Origin: Deltaproteobacteria bacterium
Lineage (GTDB): Bacteria; Myxococcota_A; JAADFL01
Assembly (NCBI GenBank): GCA_013152945.1
Contig: JAADFL010000040.1
Span: forward strand, 1-31,342
Direction: 5' to 3'
Length of the DNA: 31,342 nt
Position 1 is the first letter of the stretch; each line of letters starts with the position of its first letter. Positions 9,025-16,320 of the stretch are shown here, piece by piece. The notes beneath the pieces are model-generated. The model was not told where the DNA came from. It made no database searches and worked only from the letters and a program-made list of their open reading frames with translations. Both the position numbers and the translations under genes were made by a program.

Positions 9025-9187
9025 CCTGTTCCTCCAGTAGTGTATTGGGCGGACGCCGGTCTTTTTCACTTCTTGATGCAGGAATTTCCCGCTGTCGCTC
9101 TCCTGCAAAAGGACAATGGGCTATCAAAGGGAAGCATCTGCATTTGCGCCCAATCCCGTTATTTTATTATATTTTGCCTTCGTGTTG

Positions 9188-9652
9188 TCAGGAGAAAGAC
9201 GGGGGGGAAAGCTTTGGCGCAAATTGCAATATTGGAAGCGTTAAAAATATTTCTTCATGGAATGGCGGACCATGGTTGCTACTACCAATGTATACCCCGC
9301 AATTTTCGTTTTGTTCTGACTCGATGCGTGGAATTCGGAAAAAGTTCGATATTGAACAGTCCACGTATTCAACCATGATTTCGATCTTTTTTACTTCCGG
9401 CTCGTTACCGTTTCGCAATTTACCGGTCTTTTTGCTTTTGTTGTAATGGCTTGATCTTATTTGGTGGACCACAATATCTTCATAAGAGCCTGTTGACGGA
9501 TTATAGAGGTGATGGTGCGATGCAAAGGCCAGGTGCAGGTACGAGACACCAAAGGGCAGGCTCAGGGAGAATATGAGGACGAGTGTTCCAAGTGTCCTGA
9601 AATATCCCTTTATGCCTTTGACCTTGTCTTGGCCCGGATTAATCAAGCTCAT
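9188..9652 (-). CDS. Small exported or anchored His-rich protein of the receptor operon
   Basis: A 154-residue protein that I do not recognise. One hydrophobic stretch (about 17-45, LGTLVLIFSLSLPFGVSYLHLAFA) is followed by SHHHLYNPSTGSYEDIVVHQ. The protein holds two further Cys (YVDCS, ENCGVY) and ends in a Pro-rich tail, LQFAPKLSPPSFS. The cluster of His next to the membrane segment and the place just before a TonB receptor suggest a periplasmic metal-handling protein; this is inference. The start ATG overlaps the stop of a tiny upstream ORF as TGATG. The 163-base gap to the receptor shows no clear promoter. Confidence 0.6.
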   Translation of the reverse strand: MSLINPGQDKVKGIKGYFRTLGTLVLIFSLSLPFGVSYLHLAFASHHHLYNPSTGSYEDIVVHQIRSSHYNKSKKTGKLRNGNEPEVKKIEIMVEYVDCSISNFFRIPRIESEQNENCGVYIGSSNHGPPFHEEIFLTLPILQFAPKLSPPSFS

Positions 9653-9716
9653 CAGACATGGCCCCTGAATATTCCAACGCCCTTCTCATGTATGGAGCGA
9701 ATTCCCATAAGACCAT
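9639..9716 (-). CDS. Possible 25-residue leader ORF (frame overlapping 9652)
   Basis: An ATG at 9716 follows AAGGA by 7 bases and opens MVLWEFAPYMRRALEYSGAM..., ending TAA 14 bases inside the next gene. The composition (WEF, APYMRRALEY) looks more protein-like than chance, but the length is too short to be sure. It competes with another small frame over the same bases (9652-9759). Confidence 0.3.
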   Translation of the reverse strand: MVLWEFAPYMRRALEYSGAMSDELD

Positions 9717-9759
9717 GATCGAGTCCTTCAATAAATAATGAAGAAATTATCTCTATCAT
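9652..9759 (-). CDS. Possible 35-residue leader ORF coupled to the His-rich gene
   Basis: A strong GAGGAGG lies 11 bases before an ATG at 9759 that opens MIEIISSLFIEGLDHG.... The stop TGA overlaps the ATG of the His-rich gene as TGATG, a typical translational-coupling junction. No family is recognised. It is the first possible reading frame after the operon promoter. It may be a regulatory leader instead of a functional protein. Confidence 0.3.
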   Translation of the reverse strand: MIEIISSLFIEGLDHGLMGIRSIHEKGVGIFRGHV

Positions 9760-9784
9760 GCTCGAAGTTGCCTCCTCATCAATT

Positions 9785-9821
9785 GTTAGACATGTCTAAC
9801 CGACCGGCCGTTGCTTGTCAA
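9785..9821 (-). promoter_or_regulatory. Receptor/TonB operon promoter with DtxR/MntR-type palindrome
   Basis: On the minus strand, a perfect -35 TTGACA (9816-9821) is followed after exactly 17 bases by a -10 TAGACA (9793-9798). The -10 lies wholly inside the perfect 16-base palindrome GTTAGACATGTCTAAC (9785-9800). An operator covering the -10 fits a repressor. The TTAG...CTAA ends resemble boxes of DtxR/IdeR/MntR-type iron or manganese regulators; this likeness is recalled, not searched. It sits upstream of the whole run of genes down to 1821, and no other clear promoter is seen in that run. Confidence 0.72.
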
Positions 9822-9879
9822 CTCTTTTTTTGCCCGCTCTATTTTTTTATTATCGACACAACATATTATCAGTATCTCA

Positions 9880-11712
9880 TCAACCGGCAAGCGCAACATA
9901 GAGGGCCACCCCGATAGCTGCAAGGGATTCGCCCGCGATCAGGCCCGAGGCGACCGGCACGGTATATTCTTCGGCAATCTTGGGCCTTGTCCTTCCCAGT
10001 ACAAAGGCTATGACCGCGCCGATGAACATGGAAAGGGAATAAAAGAAGTGAAATGTAAAGGCCATACCAAGGCCCATCGGTGACGGGACAAGCCACTTGA
10101 AGCGATCGGGCACGGCTCTCCCCAGCAGGGGAAGGATCAATCCCACCAAGCCGCCAATGAATATAGCCCACCTGGCAGTGTAATGTATTGAATGAAGCCC
10201 CTTTGAGAGAAGCTCGGCCACACCGCGCCATGTCTGGGCCGCTGGTGCCGGGAACTGGGCTGTTCCAAGGTGTGAGGGATCAGGGACTATCAACTGGAAT
10301 GCTGCCACGGCAAAAACCGTTCCAAAGAAGATGCCCGAGAACTGTGCCAGGAATTGCTTTCTCGGGTTTGCGCCCAGAAGGTACCCGCTCTTGAGGTCGA
10401 TGAGCAAGTCGGCTGAAGAGTCTGCTACGCCGGCAGTGATGCACGCAGCCATCAGGTTCACATTCTGCCTCGCGGCAGGAGCAAAGGATCGGGGTGTGAT
10501 CATCCCGTAGAACAACTGAGTCACCTTGCCCATGGCGCCGACCGGAGTCGTATCGGTTTCACCTGTCGCCCTGCATGCGACAAGGGCCAGGAAGAACGAC
10601 ATGATCACTGCAAGGATGCTCATCCAGACCGGCATTCCGAAGGCGTACAAGGCAATGATTACGACACCGATCGTTCCGAACACGGATCCTCCGAGAAACC
10701 AGGAGGCAGGAACTTCTATTCGTTCTATCATCTTGTCGTCAACGCTTTGGTCGGTCTTTCCGGAGAACAGGTTTTTCATACCCGAGAATGCGCGCACCAC
10801 TGTCCGCCATTGCATGGCAAAGCTCAACAGGCCCGATGTTACCATGCATGCCACGCCTCCCCAAAGGGTCCAGCGGACCATTACGCTGTATTCCAGGGAG
10901 GTTATCACTCCCTGGTGGTACATCATGGGTGTAAGTATTCCCCAACAGAGTATTGCCCCGGCAAGCATGCTTGCCGCAGTGTGAAGCCCCATTATTGCAC
11001 CTGCTGCTATCATGAGCAGGCTCGGCTCAAACGCTATCGTATAGGAAGCAGCCTTGGCACCGAACACTTTGAAGAGGCCCGGAAGCCATCCCAATCCATC
11101 CCTGATTATGGCGACCATTCCACCCACAAGGCCGGCAATGGCAAGCGAAGTGGCACTCTTTGCAGCTTCTCCGCCGGACCCATGAAGTGATCGGAGAGTT
11201 TCTGCAGCCGCTATGCCGGATGGGAACTTCAGTTGCTCGATATTGATCATCTGGCGTTTCATTGGTATGGCCAATGTCACTCCAAGGACGGCAAGGAAAA
11301 ATACCCAGGCCATCAGCAGCCCTGTATGCATTGAGGTATTATTCAGCATCATCCATGCGGCAATGGCCGATACCATGGTGCCACCCGTGGAGTATCCTGC
11401 GGACGAGGCGGCAGACTGCATGCAGTTGTTTTCAAGGATGGTCATCTCTGTTCTCGCCAGGCCTATCTTCAGCATTACCTGCCAGATGGAATAGGAAAGT
11501 ATGCACGCGGTTATCGCCACGCCGAGTCCCCACCCGGTCTTGAGACCTACATAGATGTTGACGAGAGACATGATGGAACCGAGCACACCGCCCATCAGAA
11601 CGGCACGGAGAGTGAGCTGTTTCACGTCATCACCTTGGTATACTTCCTTGTACCACCTCTTCTCTTTTTCAAAGGGACTTAAATCCGGGTTGCTCATCAT
11701 GTCGTCTCTCAT
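9880..11712 (-). CDS. OPT-family (oligopeptide) transporter
   Basis: A 610-residue integral membrane protein with roughly 14-16 hydrophobic segments. Features typical of bacterial OPT/YSL proteins include SLVNIYVGLKTGWG near residue 50, an LKFPSGIAAAETLRS motif near 162-176, and AGVADSSADLLIDLKSGYLLGANPRKQF near 415. The family moves oligopeptides or metal chelates into the cell using the proton gradient. GGAGG lies 5 bases before the ATG. It is transcribed away from the PanE/HgdB-like pair, so the groups share a 210-base control region. The substrate cannot be told from sequence: peptides fit the amino-acid type chemistry next door, and metal chelates are possible given the neighbouring operon. 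Confidence 0.87.
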   Translation of the reverse strand: MRDDMMSNPDLSPFEKEKRWYKEVYQGDDVKQLTLRAVLMGGVLGSIMSLVNIYVGLKTGWGLGVAITACILSYSIWQVMLKIGLARTEMTILENNCMQSAASSAGYSTGGTMVSAIAAWMMLNNTSMHTGLLMAWVFFLAVLGVTLAIPMKRQMINIEQLKFPSGIAAAETLRSLHGSGGEAAKSATSLAIAGLVGGMVAIIRDGLGWLPGLFKVFGAKAASYTIAFEPSLLMIAAGAIMGLHTAASMLAGAILCWGILTPMMYHQGVITSLEYSVMVRWTLWGGVACMVTSGLLSFAMQWRTVVRAFSGMKNLFSGKTDQSVDDKMIERIEVPASWFLGGSVFGTIGVVIIALYAFGMPVWMSILAVIMSFFLALVACRATGETDTTPVGAMGKVTQLFYGMITPRSFAPAARQNVNLMAACITAGVADSSADLLIDLKSGYLLGANPRKQFLAQFSGIFFGTVFAVAAFQLIVPDPSHLGTAQFPAPAAQTWRGVAELLSKGLHSIHYTARWAIFIGGLVGLILPLLGRAVPDRFKWLVPSPMGLGMAFTFHFFYSLSMFIGAVIAFVLGRTRPKIAEEYTVPVASGLIAGESLAAIGVALYVALAG

Positions 11713-11867
11713 GTAATCCTCCGCAGGGTATTTGATTTATTTTGCGATTTCTTACAACAACCTCGTGCGATTGCCAAGAAAAGACCCCGCACACATATCG
11801 AGACATACAGTTAAAGGCCGCTTACAGGCTGTCGGGCAAGATGTCTGCCGGGCAACGACACAGAGGA

Positions 11868-11873
11868 TTGACA
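11868..11873 (+). promoter_or_regulatory. Possible -35 element for the PanE/HgdB-like operon
   Basis: A perfect TTGACA stands 50 bases before the TTG start. At 17-18 bases downstream there is only a T-run with no good -10, so the element may need an activator or may be chance. Confidence 0.3.
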
Positions 11874-11922
11874 TTTAACCCGGGCATGTGCTTTTTTCCG
11901 AATGAACAACAGGAGGTGAAGC

Positions 11923-12894
11923 TTGTCCAAGCCAAAGTATTGTGTGGTCGGGGTTGGTCCTGTGGGCGGCATACTCACAGCACACCTGGCCCTGAAAGGG
12001 GCGGATGTAACCGCTGTAGACATCTTCAAGGAACACCTGGATCGCATGAAAGAACGTGGGCTCAAAGTCGAGGGGGCTGCAGACATCGATGTGAAGGTGA
12101 ACAAGATATTCTATTCTCTTGAAGAAGCCGGAGATGCGGGTGAAAAGTTCGATGCAATATTCGTTTGTGTCAAGGCGACGGTTATAAAATTCATCGCTCC
12201 CTTGCTGTCCGCTGTTTTAGCTGACGGCGGTGTGGGCATTAGTTGGCAGAACGGTCTGGATACCGAGGCCGGACTACTGGAGGTGCTTGGTCCTGACCAT
12301 ACATTGCGCGGGGCCGTTAATTATGCGGGAAACCTGACCGGGCTCGGGTCTGTGAGAATGACCTTTTTCCATCCTCCGAATTATTTGGGGCCTGCTGAAA
12401 AGAACCGGACCGGAGCTTCCGAGGCAGCCAGGCGCCTTGCCTTGCAGTTGAGCGACTTCGGACTTGCCACAGAGTACACGGATGATATTCAACGCCACGT
12501 CTGGGCCAAGGCGATTCGAAACGCCGCACTGATGCCGGTTTCAGCCCTGACAGGCATGGACATGGCCCAGGTGATGGATTCCGAGAGAAGTCTTTTTCTC
12601 GTGGAAGAGTTATTAAAGGAGTCCCTGAATGTATCTGCCAAGGTCGGGCATGTTTTCGACCGAAAATTCTATGATGAGACCCTGGAGTATTACAGGGGAG
12701 CAGGTCACCACATGCCCTCCATGCGCGGCGATGTCGAGGATGGACGGCGTACTGAGACCGAATTCCTGAACCACAGGATCGCGGAGTACGGCGCCATGCA
12801 CGGTGTCGATGCACCGTATAACAGGGCATTGGCGAATTTACTGTTGTGCATAGATGAACTTGCATCTCAAAGACAGAGAAAGGCGGAGAAATGA
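11923..12894 (+). CDS. Ketopantoate reductase (PanE/ApbA)-family 2-hydroxyacid dehydrogenase
   Basis: A 323-residue NAD(P)H-dependent reductase. The Rossmann motif VVGVGPVGGILTAHLALKGADVTAVD spans about 7-32. The catalytic region WAKAIRNAALMPVSALTG (about 190-207) contains the conserved Lys, and the C-terminal helical domain holds RTETEFLNHRIAEYGAMHGV, matching the E-x-x-x-LN pattern. Members reduce 2-ketopantoate or other 2-oxoacids to (R)-2-hydroxyacids. The start is TTG, 6 bases after AGGAGGTGA-type pairing. The gene overlaps the next by ATGA, so the products probably act in one pathway. As the partner is a 2-hydroxyacyl-CoA dehydratase homologue, a 2-oxoacid to (R)-2-hydroxyacid step is more likely than pantothenate synthesis; this is inference. 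Confidence 0.85.
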   Translation: MSKPKYCVVGVGPVGGILTAHLALKGADVTAVDIFKEHLDRMKERGLKVEGAADIDVKVNKIFYSLEEAGDAGEKFDAIFVCVKATVIKFIAPLLSAVLADGGVGISWQNGLDTEAGLLEVLGPDHTLRGAVNYAGNLTGLGSVRMTFFHPPNYLGPAEKNRTGASEAARRLALQLSDFGLATEYTDDIQRHVWAKAIRNAALMPVSALTGMDMAQVMDSERSLFLVEELLKESLNVSAKVGHVFDRKFYDETLEYYRGAGHHMPSMRGDVEDGRRTETEFLNHRIAEYGAMHGVDAPYNRALANLLLCIDELASQRQRKAEK

Positions 12895-14150
12895 GCGGAC
12901 AGGAAAAGCCCAAATTCAAGAAACTGGAGTCGGTTAAGGCCATGAAAAAGGTAATGGCCGATTATTTCTATGAACTCGACGAGGCAGCAAAAACAGGAAA
13001 ACAAAAAGTGGCATGGTGCACGAGCGTGGGCCCGGCCGAAATTCTGCGTGCCATGGGATTCGCCGTGTTCTTCCCGGAGAACCATGGGGCAATGCTGGGT
13101 GCAACCCGAATGGCCACCGAGTTGATCCCGGAGGCGAACGCAGTAGGCTATTCTCCTGACATCTGTTCTTACCTGACAGCCGACGTGGGGGCGTACCTAA
13201 AAGGTGTAACACCGCTTTCAAAGGCCTATCCAGGCATAGAATCGGTACCCAAACCTGATGTGCTGGTCTACAATACCAACCAATGTCGTGATGTGCAGGA
13301 CTGGTTCAATTGGTATGGAAGACACCTTAATGTTCCGGTCATAGGCGTCTACACCCACCGGAACATTGGCCGTGTACAAGAAACTCATATCCGGTCGGTG
13401 GCCGCCCAGTTCAAGGCAATGGTGGAACCGTTATCCGATATTTCCGGCAACAAGATGGACCCGGCCGAGCTGTCCAGGGTGGTAGGCCTGTCCAGGAGGT
13501 GCAGCGACCTTTGGAAAGAAGTGCTCGAGACAGCGACAGCAGTCCCTGCTCCGTTGAATTTCTTTGATGATACCATACACATGGGGCCGGCGGTTGTATT
13601 GCGCGGTGACCCAAGAGCCAATGAATACTACGAGATACTCTTGAAGGAACTCAAGGAGAGAATAGAACAGGGGGTGGGTTCCGTGGATGGAGAAAAATTC
13701 CGTCTATACTGGGAGGGCATGCCGGTCTGGGGCAAGCTTCGCGAACATTCCCAGATGTTCGCCTCTCTGGATACATGCGTAGTGGCCTCCACGTACTGCA
13801 ATAGCTGGATCTTCGAGGCATTCGATCCGGACGATCCCTATAACAGCATGGCAAGGGCCTATACTGAATTGTTCATAGTGCGCTCGGACGACGAGAAGGA
13901 AAAATACATCGAACGAATGGCAGACCTTTTCAAGATAGACGGCATACTCTACCATGATGCCAAGACATGCCCGAACAACACGAACAACCGTTACGGCATG
14001 CCCGAGCGGCTGGAAGAGAAACTCGGTATCCCATCTCTGACAATTCAAGGCGATTTGAACGATCTCCGGCTCTATTCCGACGAGCAGGCCAGGACCGCGG
14101 TTCAGGCCTTTATAGAGCAATTGGAAGAAAGAAAGGCAGCAAATAAGTAG
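12891..14150 (+). CDS. HgdB/BcrC-like 2-hydroxyacyl-CoA dehydratase family protein
   Basis: A 419-residue member of the 2-hydroxyacyl-CoA dehydratase/benzoyl-CoA reductase D family. Early Cys lie in VAWCTSVGPAEIL (C43) and YSPDICSYL (C92). The C-terminal signature DGILYHDAKTCPNN (C360) is followed by GIPSLTIQGDLNDLRLYSDEQARTAVQAFIEQL, typical of the family. C43, C92 and C360 are likely [4Fe-4S] ligands by position. Family enzymes have two related subunits and an ATP-dependent activator (HgdC/BadF type), but neither a second subunit nor an activator is present in the window. It may partner with products encoded elsewhere or act alone in another role. Its start overlaps the stop of the PanE-like gene. 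Confidence 0.85.
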   Translation: MSGQEKPKFKKLESVKAMKKVMADYFYELDEAAKTGKQKVAWCTSVGPAEILRAMGFAVFFPENHGAMLGATRMATELIPEANAVGYSPDICSYLTADVGAYLKGVTPLSKAYPGIESVPKPDVLVYNTNQCRDVQDWFNWYGRHLNVPVIGVYTHRNIGRVQETHIRSVAAQFKAMVEPLSDISGNKMDPAELSRVVGLSRRCSDLWKEVLETATAVPAPLNFFDDTIHMGPAVVLRGDPRANEYYEILLKELKERIEQGVGSVDGEKFRLYWEGMPVWGKLREHSQMFASLDTCVVASTYCNSWIFEAFDPDDPYNSMARAYTELFIVRSDDEKEKYIERMADLFKIDGILYHDAKTCPNNTNNRYGMPERLEEKLGIPSLTIQGDLNDLRLYSDEQARTAVQAFIEQLEERKAANK

Positions 14151-14506
14151 GTCCGGCCACAGGTTTTTATTCGTATCAATTGTCCTGTTTGCCCAGGGAT
14201 ATATGTTTGATATTATACATGACCCTACCTAACCGGGTGAAAACCTGTTTCCTTGGCATGACTTCAAAGGGGAGGGGCGAAGTAGATGAAAACGGGTGGC
14301 ATGGTCGCTGGTAATTTTTTCAGGCAGGGAGATATCCTGTTTTCAAGATCTCCTCCATGCAAAAAACAAATTCCTATCAACTAAAATAATCCAGGCTGTT
14401 TCAGCCCTAAACAGGATACGCGATTTTGCTGATGTCTGAATAAACCTGAATAAACAGGCTGACAAGGTAACGAAAAATCCGTCAAACTTGGTCTACTATA
14501 CTATTA
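14151..14506. other. 356-base convergent intergenic region
   Basis: This region separates the ends of the HgdB-like gene and the lipoprotein gene. A hairpin GGCTG-TTT-CAGCC (14394-14406), followed on the minus strand by a TTATTTTA stretch, may end the lipoprotein transcript. A tandem direct repeat TGAATAAAC occurs at 14437-14445 and 14447-14455. A 32-codon frame (14286-14384, +) follows GGGGAGGGG at long spacing but resembles nothing. I see no strong intrinsic terminator on the plus strand. Confidence 0.5.
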
Positions 14507-15271
14507 TCACTGGCATCCGCCGGGATTGGTGTCGTGACCTTCCTCGACGTACAGCGTGCTTATGCAGATCGAGTCGCCCACTGCAGGAAAGGTGACGGAT
14601 CCGATTTCCTTACCACTGGGATCGTATCCCTTGATCGTAACCTTGCCCGGATCCACATTGCCCGCCAGGTAATAGCCGTTCTGGGGATTTATGTTTTTCC
14701 TGTTGTCAAGCGACGTGGGCATCCCGGTGTCGTTAAAGTACCTTACCTCTCCGTTTTCAGCATCGTTCACAAAGACCTTTACGGTTCCGCAAGCCACTGG
14801 CTCGTCCACGCCTTTTGCATTTTTCCATACAAATGCGCCTGCAACCGCAGCAGTGTGTTCCTTAACCTGGATGCCGGCCAGGGCCGGTGCGGCTTGGTAG
14901 GTCAACTTATCTACAGCTATGAGGCTTACGTCTTCGGCACTGGCATCGATGTTGAACTGGTACGTGTCTATGTACCCGTCGGCAGGTTCTGTTCCGACCA
15001 CCAGGAATCCAACTTTGCCGTCAGGCAGTCCGGCAATGGTTACATTGCCTTCTGCATCCGAAGTTGCCTCTATACCGAGTTCGGCCCCGGTATCGTTATT
15101 CAATGCCTTGACGGTCATGCCGTCCAGGGTTGTACCGGCTTTGAAGTCCTCGACTGTCCCCTTGAACGTAACCGTCTTTTGACCGTTATTGTCGTCGCTG
15201 CCGCCGCAACCGGCAATACCCACCCCGAGAATCAGTGAAAGTGCAGTAATGGCTAAAATAGTCTGTTTCAT
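14507..15271 (-). CDS. Lipoprotein with carboxypeptidase-regulatory-like beta domains
   Basis: A 254-residue secreted lipoprotein. The signal peptide MKQTILAITALSLILG ends in the lipobox GIAGC, with the lipid-bearing Cys at 22. A Gly/Asp/Asn-rich tether follows, then an Ig-like beta fold of the carboxypeptidase-regulatory/SpaA kind (TVTFKGTVEDFKAGTTLDGMTV; EATSDAEGNVTIAGLPDGKVGFLV). A second similar stretch occurs later (YYLAGNVDPGKVTIKGYDPSGKEIGSV). Such domains act in surface or periplasmic structures; no catalytic motif is visible. Start: GGAGGAG 5 bases before the ATG at 15271; upstream in-frame codons give no signal peptide start. The exact function is unknown. Confidence 0.8.
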   Translation of the reverse strand: MKQTILAITALSLILGVGIAGCGGSDDNNGQKTVTFKGTVEDFKAGTTLDGMTVKALNNDTGAELGIEATSDAEGNVTIAGLPDGKVGFLVVGTEPADGYIDTYQFNIDASAEDVSLIAVDKLTYQAAPALAGIQVKEHTAAVAGAFVWKNAKGVDEPVACGTVKVFVNDAENGEVRYFNDTGMPTSLDNRKNINPQNGYYLAGNVDPGKVTIKGYDPSGKEIGSVTFPAVGDSICISTLYVEEGHDTNPGGCQ

Positions 15272-15330
15272 ATCAACTCCTCCTATTGTTACAGACTCGA
15301 CTCCATTCAAGTCCCCACGATTAAAGAGCA

Positions 15331-15360
15331 CGTATACAGCATATCGAGGGAATAGGTCAA
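15331..15360 (-). promoter_or_regulatory. Probable promoter of the lipoprotein gene
   Basis: On the minus strand a -35 TTGACC (15355-15360) and a -10 TATACG (15331-15336) are separated by 18 bases. They lie about 60 bases before the start codon. The -35 is a good match and the -10 moderate. Confidence 0.45.
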
Positions 15361-15379
15361 CAAAGTGATAGTAAATTTT

Positions 15380-16183
15380 TCAGTTGCCTTTCGACTTGGC
15401 CTCATTCCAAAGATCATCCAGTCTTGAAAGAGGCGTATCCCGGACTGTCCGGCCTTCATGGCTCAATGTTTGTTCAATGTACTCGAACCTGGACTTGAAC
15501 CTGCTATTTGCAGAGCGAAGAGCGCCTTCTGCGTCTATCTTGAGTTTCCTGGCTAGGTTTACAATTGAAAACAGTAAATCCCCGATTTCATCCTTGACTT
15601 GTTCGCTATCCCGGTTTTCGAGTGCCTCATCCAACTCGGCCACTTCCTCTTTTATTTTTGACCAGGGCCCCCTGATATCCTGTTCCAATTGCCAGTCGAA
15701 TCCGACCTGACCTGCCTTTTCCTGTAACCTGTGCGCTGCCACAAGGGCAGGCAGGGCCGTGGGTACGCCATCCAGCGCACTCTTGTCCTTCCTTTTCTCT
15801 TCCCTGCTCTTGACCCGGCCCCAGGTCAGAAGCACCTCCTGCACGGTTTCCGCCTTTTCCGTGCCGAATACGTGGGGATGCCTGGATATCAATTTCAATC
15901 CCACTTCATCGAGAATCTCTTTGTCGTGTGGACCGCCGAGGTCCATTGCTATCCTGGCCATGAAAAGGGCCTGGAAAATCAAGTCGCCGAGTTCCTCCGC
16001 AAGGGAACGAAGATCCTTTCGATCCGCTGCCTCTACAGCCTCGAATGCCTCTTCCAGCAGGTAAGTCTTGGCAGTTTCCAGTGTCTGCTCCATGTCCCAA
16101 GGGCATCCGCCGGGATCACGCAGCCGGTCCCGGGTTTTCAGGAGATCCTCAAAAGCCTTGGCGGCATCTTCATATCTTTGCAT
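15380..16183 (-). CDS. mazG: Nucleoside triphosphate pyrophosphohydrolase MazG
   Basis: A 267-residue cytoplasmic enzyme with two MazG domains, the usual size for the family. It hydrolyses nucleoside triphosphates to monophosphates and pyrophosphate, acting in nucleotide-pool clean-up and stress response. N-terminal landmarks: LRDPGGCPWDMEQTLETAKTYLLEEAFEAVEA and LAEELGDLIFQALF, giving the metal-binding E-x-x-E and E-x-x-D residues. C-terminal repeat: KIKEEVAELDEAL and VKDEIGDLLFSIVNLAR. The ATG at 16183 follows GGGAGG by 8 bases; an ATG 33 bases upstream has no such site. It is divergent from the TPR/zinc-ribbon gene. Confidence 0.92.
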   Translation of the reverse strand: MQRYEDAAKAFEDLLKTRDRLRDPGGCPWDMEQTLETAKTYLLEEAFEAVEAADRKDLRSLAEELGDLIFQALFMARIAMDLGGPHDKEILDEVGLKLISRHPHVFGTEKAETVQEVLLTWGRVKSREEKRKDKSALDGVPTALPALVAAHRLQEKAGQVGFDWQLEQDIRGPWSKIKEEVAELDEALENRDSEQVKDEIGDLLFSIVNLARKLKIDAEGALRSANSRFKSRFEYIEQTLSHEGRTVRDTPLSRLDDLWNEAKSKGN

Positions 16184-16245
16184 CCGGACAGCCTCCCGTT
16201 CAACGCTCTCAAACAAACATGAAATAACTTACAGGCCTCCAATTC

Positions 16246-16274
16246 TTGCTAGACACAACATAACCTGGTATAGA
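16246..16274 (+). promoter_or_regulatory. Promoter of the TPR/zinc-ribbon gene
   Basis: A -35 TTGCTA (16246-16251) and a -10 TATAGA (16269-16274) are spaced by exactly 17 bases. The start point would be near 16281, leaving about 40 bases before the preferred TTG start at 16321. Confidence 0.65.
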
Positions 16275-16320
16275 AGAAAAATGAAAGTGATATCAAATGC
16301 CCATGGCGCAGGAGAAAAGC

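Noticed and set aside
8745-9446. 233-codon plus-strand frame across the receptor signal region
   Set aside because: It comes from the antisense of the Lys-rich linker and intergenic DNA; no ribosome site.
14286-14384. 32-codon frame after the HgdB-like gene
   Set aside because: Distant ribosome site and no recognisable feature; could not be supported as a gene.
14151-14506. GEMM (c-di-GMP) riboswitch
   Set aside because: Gly-rich stretches suggested it, but the core motifs are missing.
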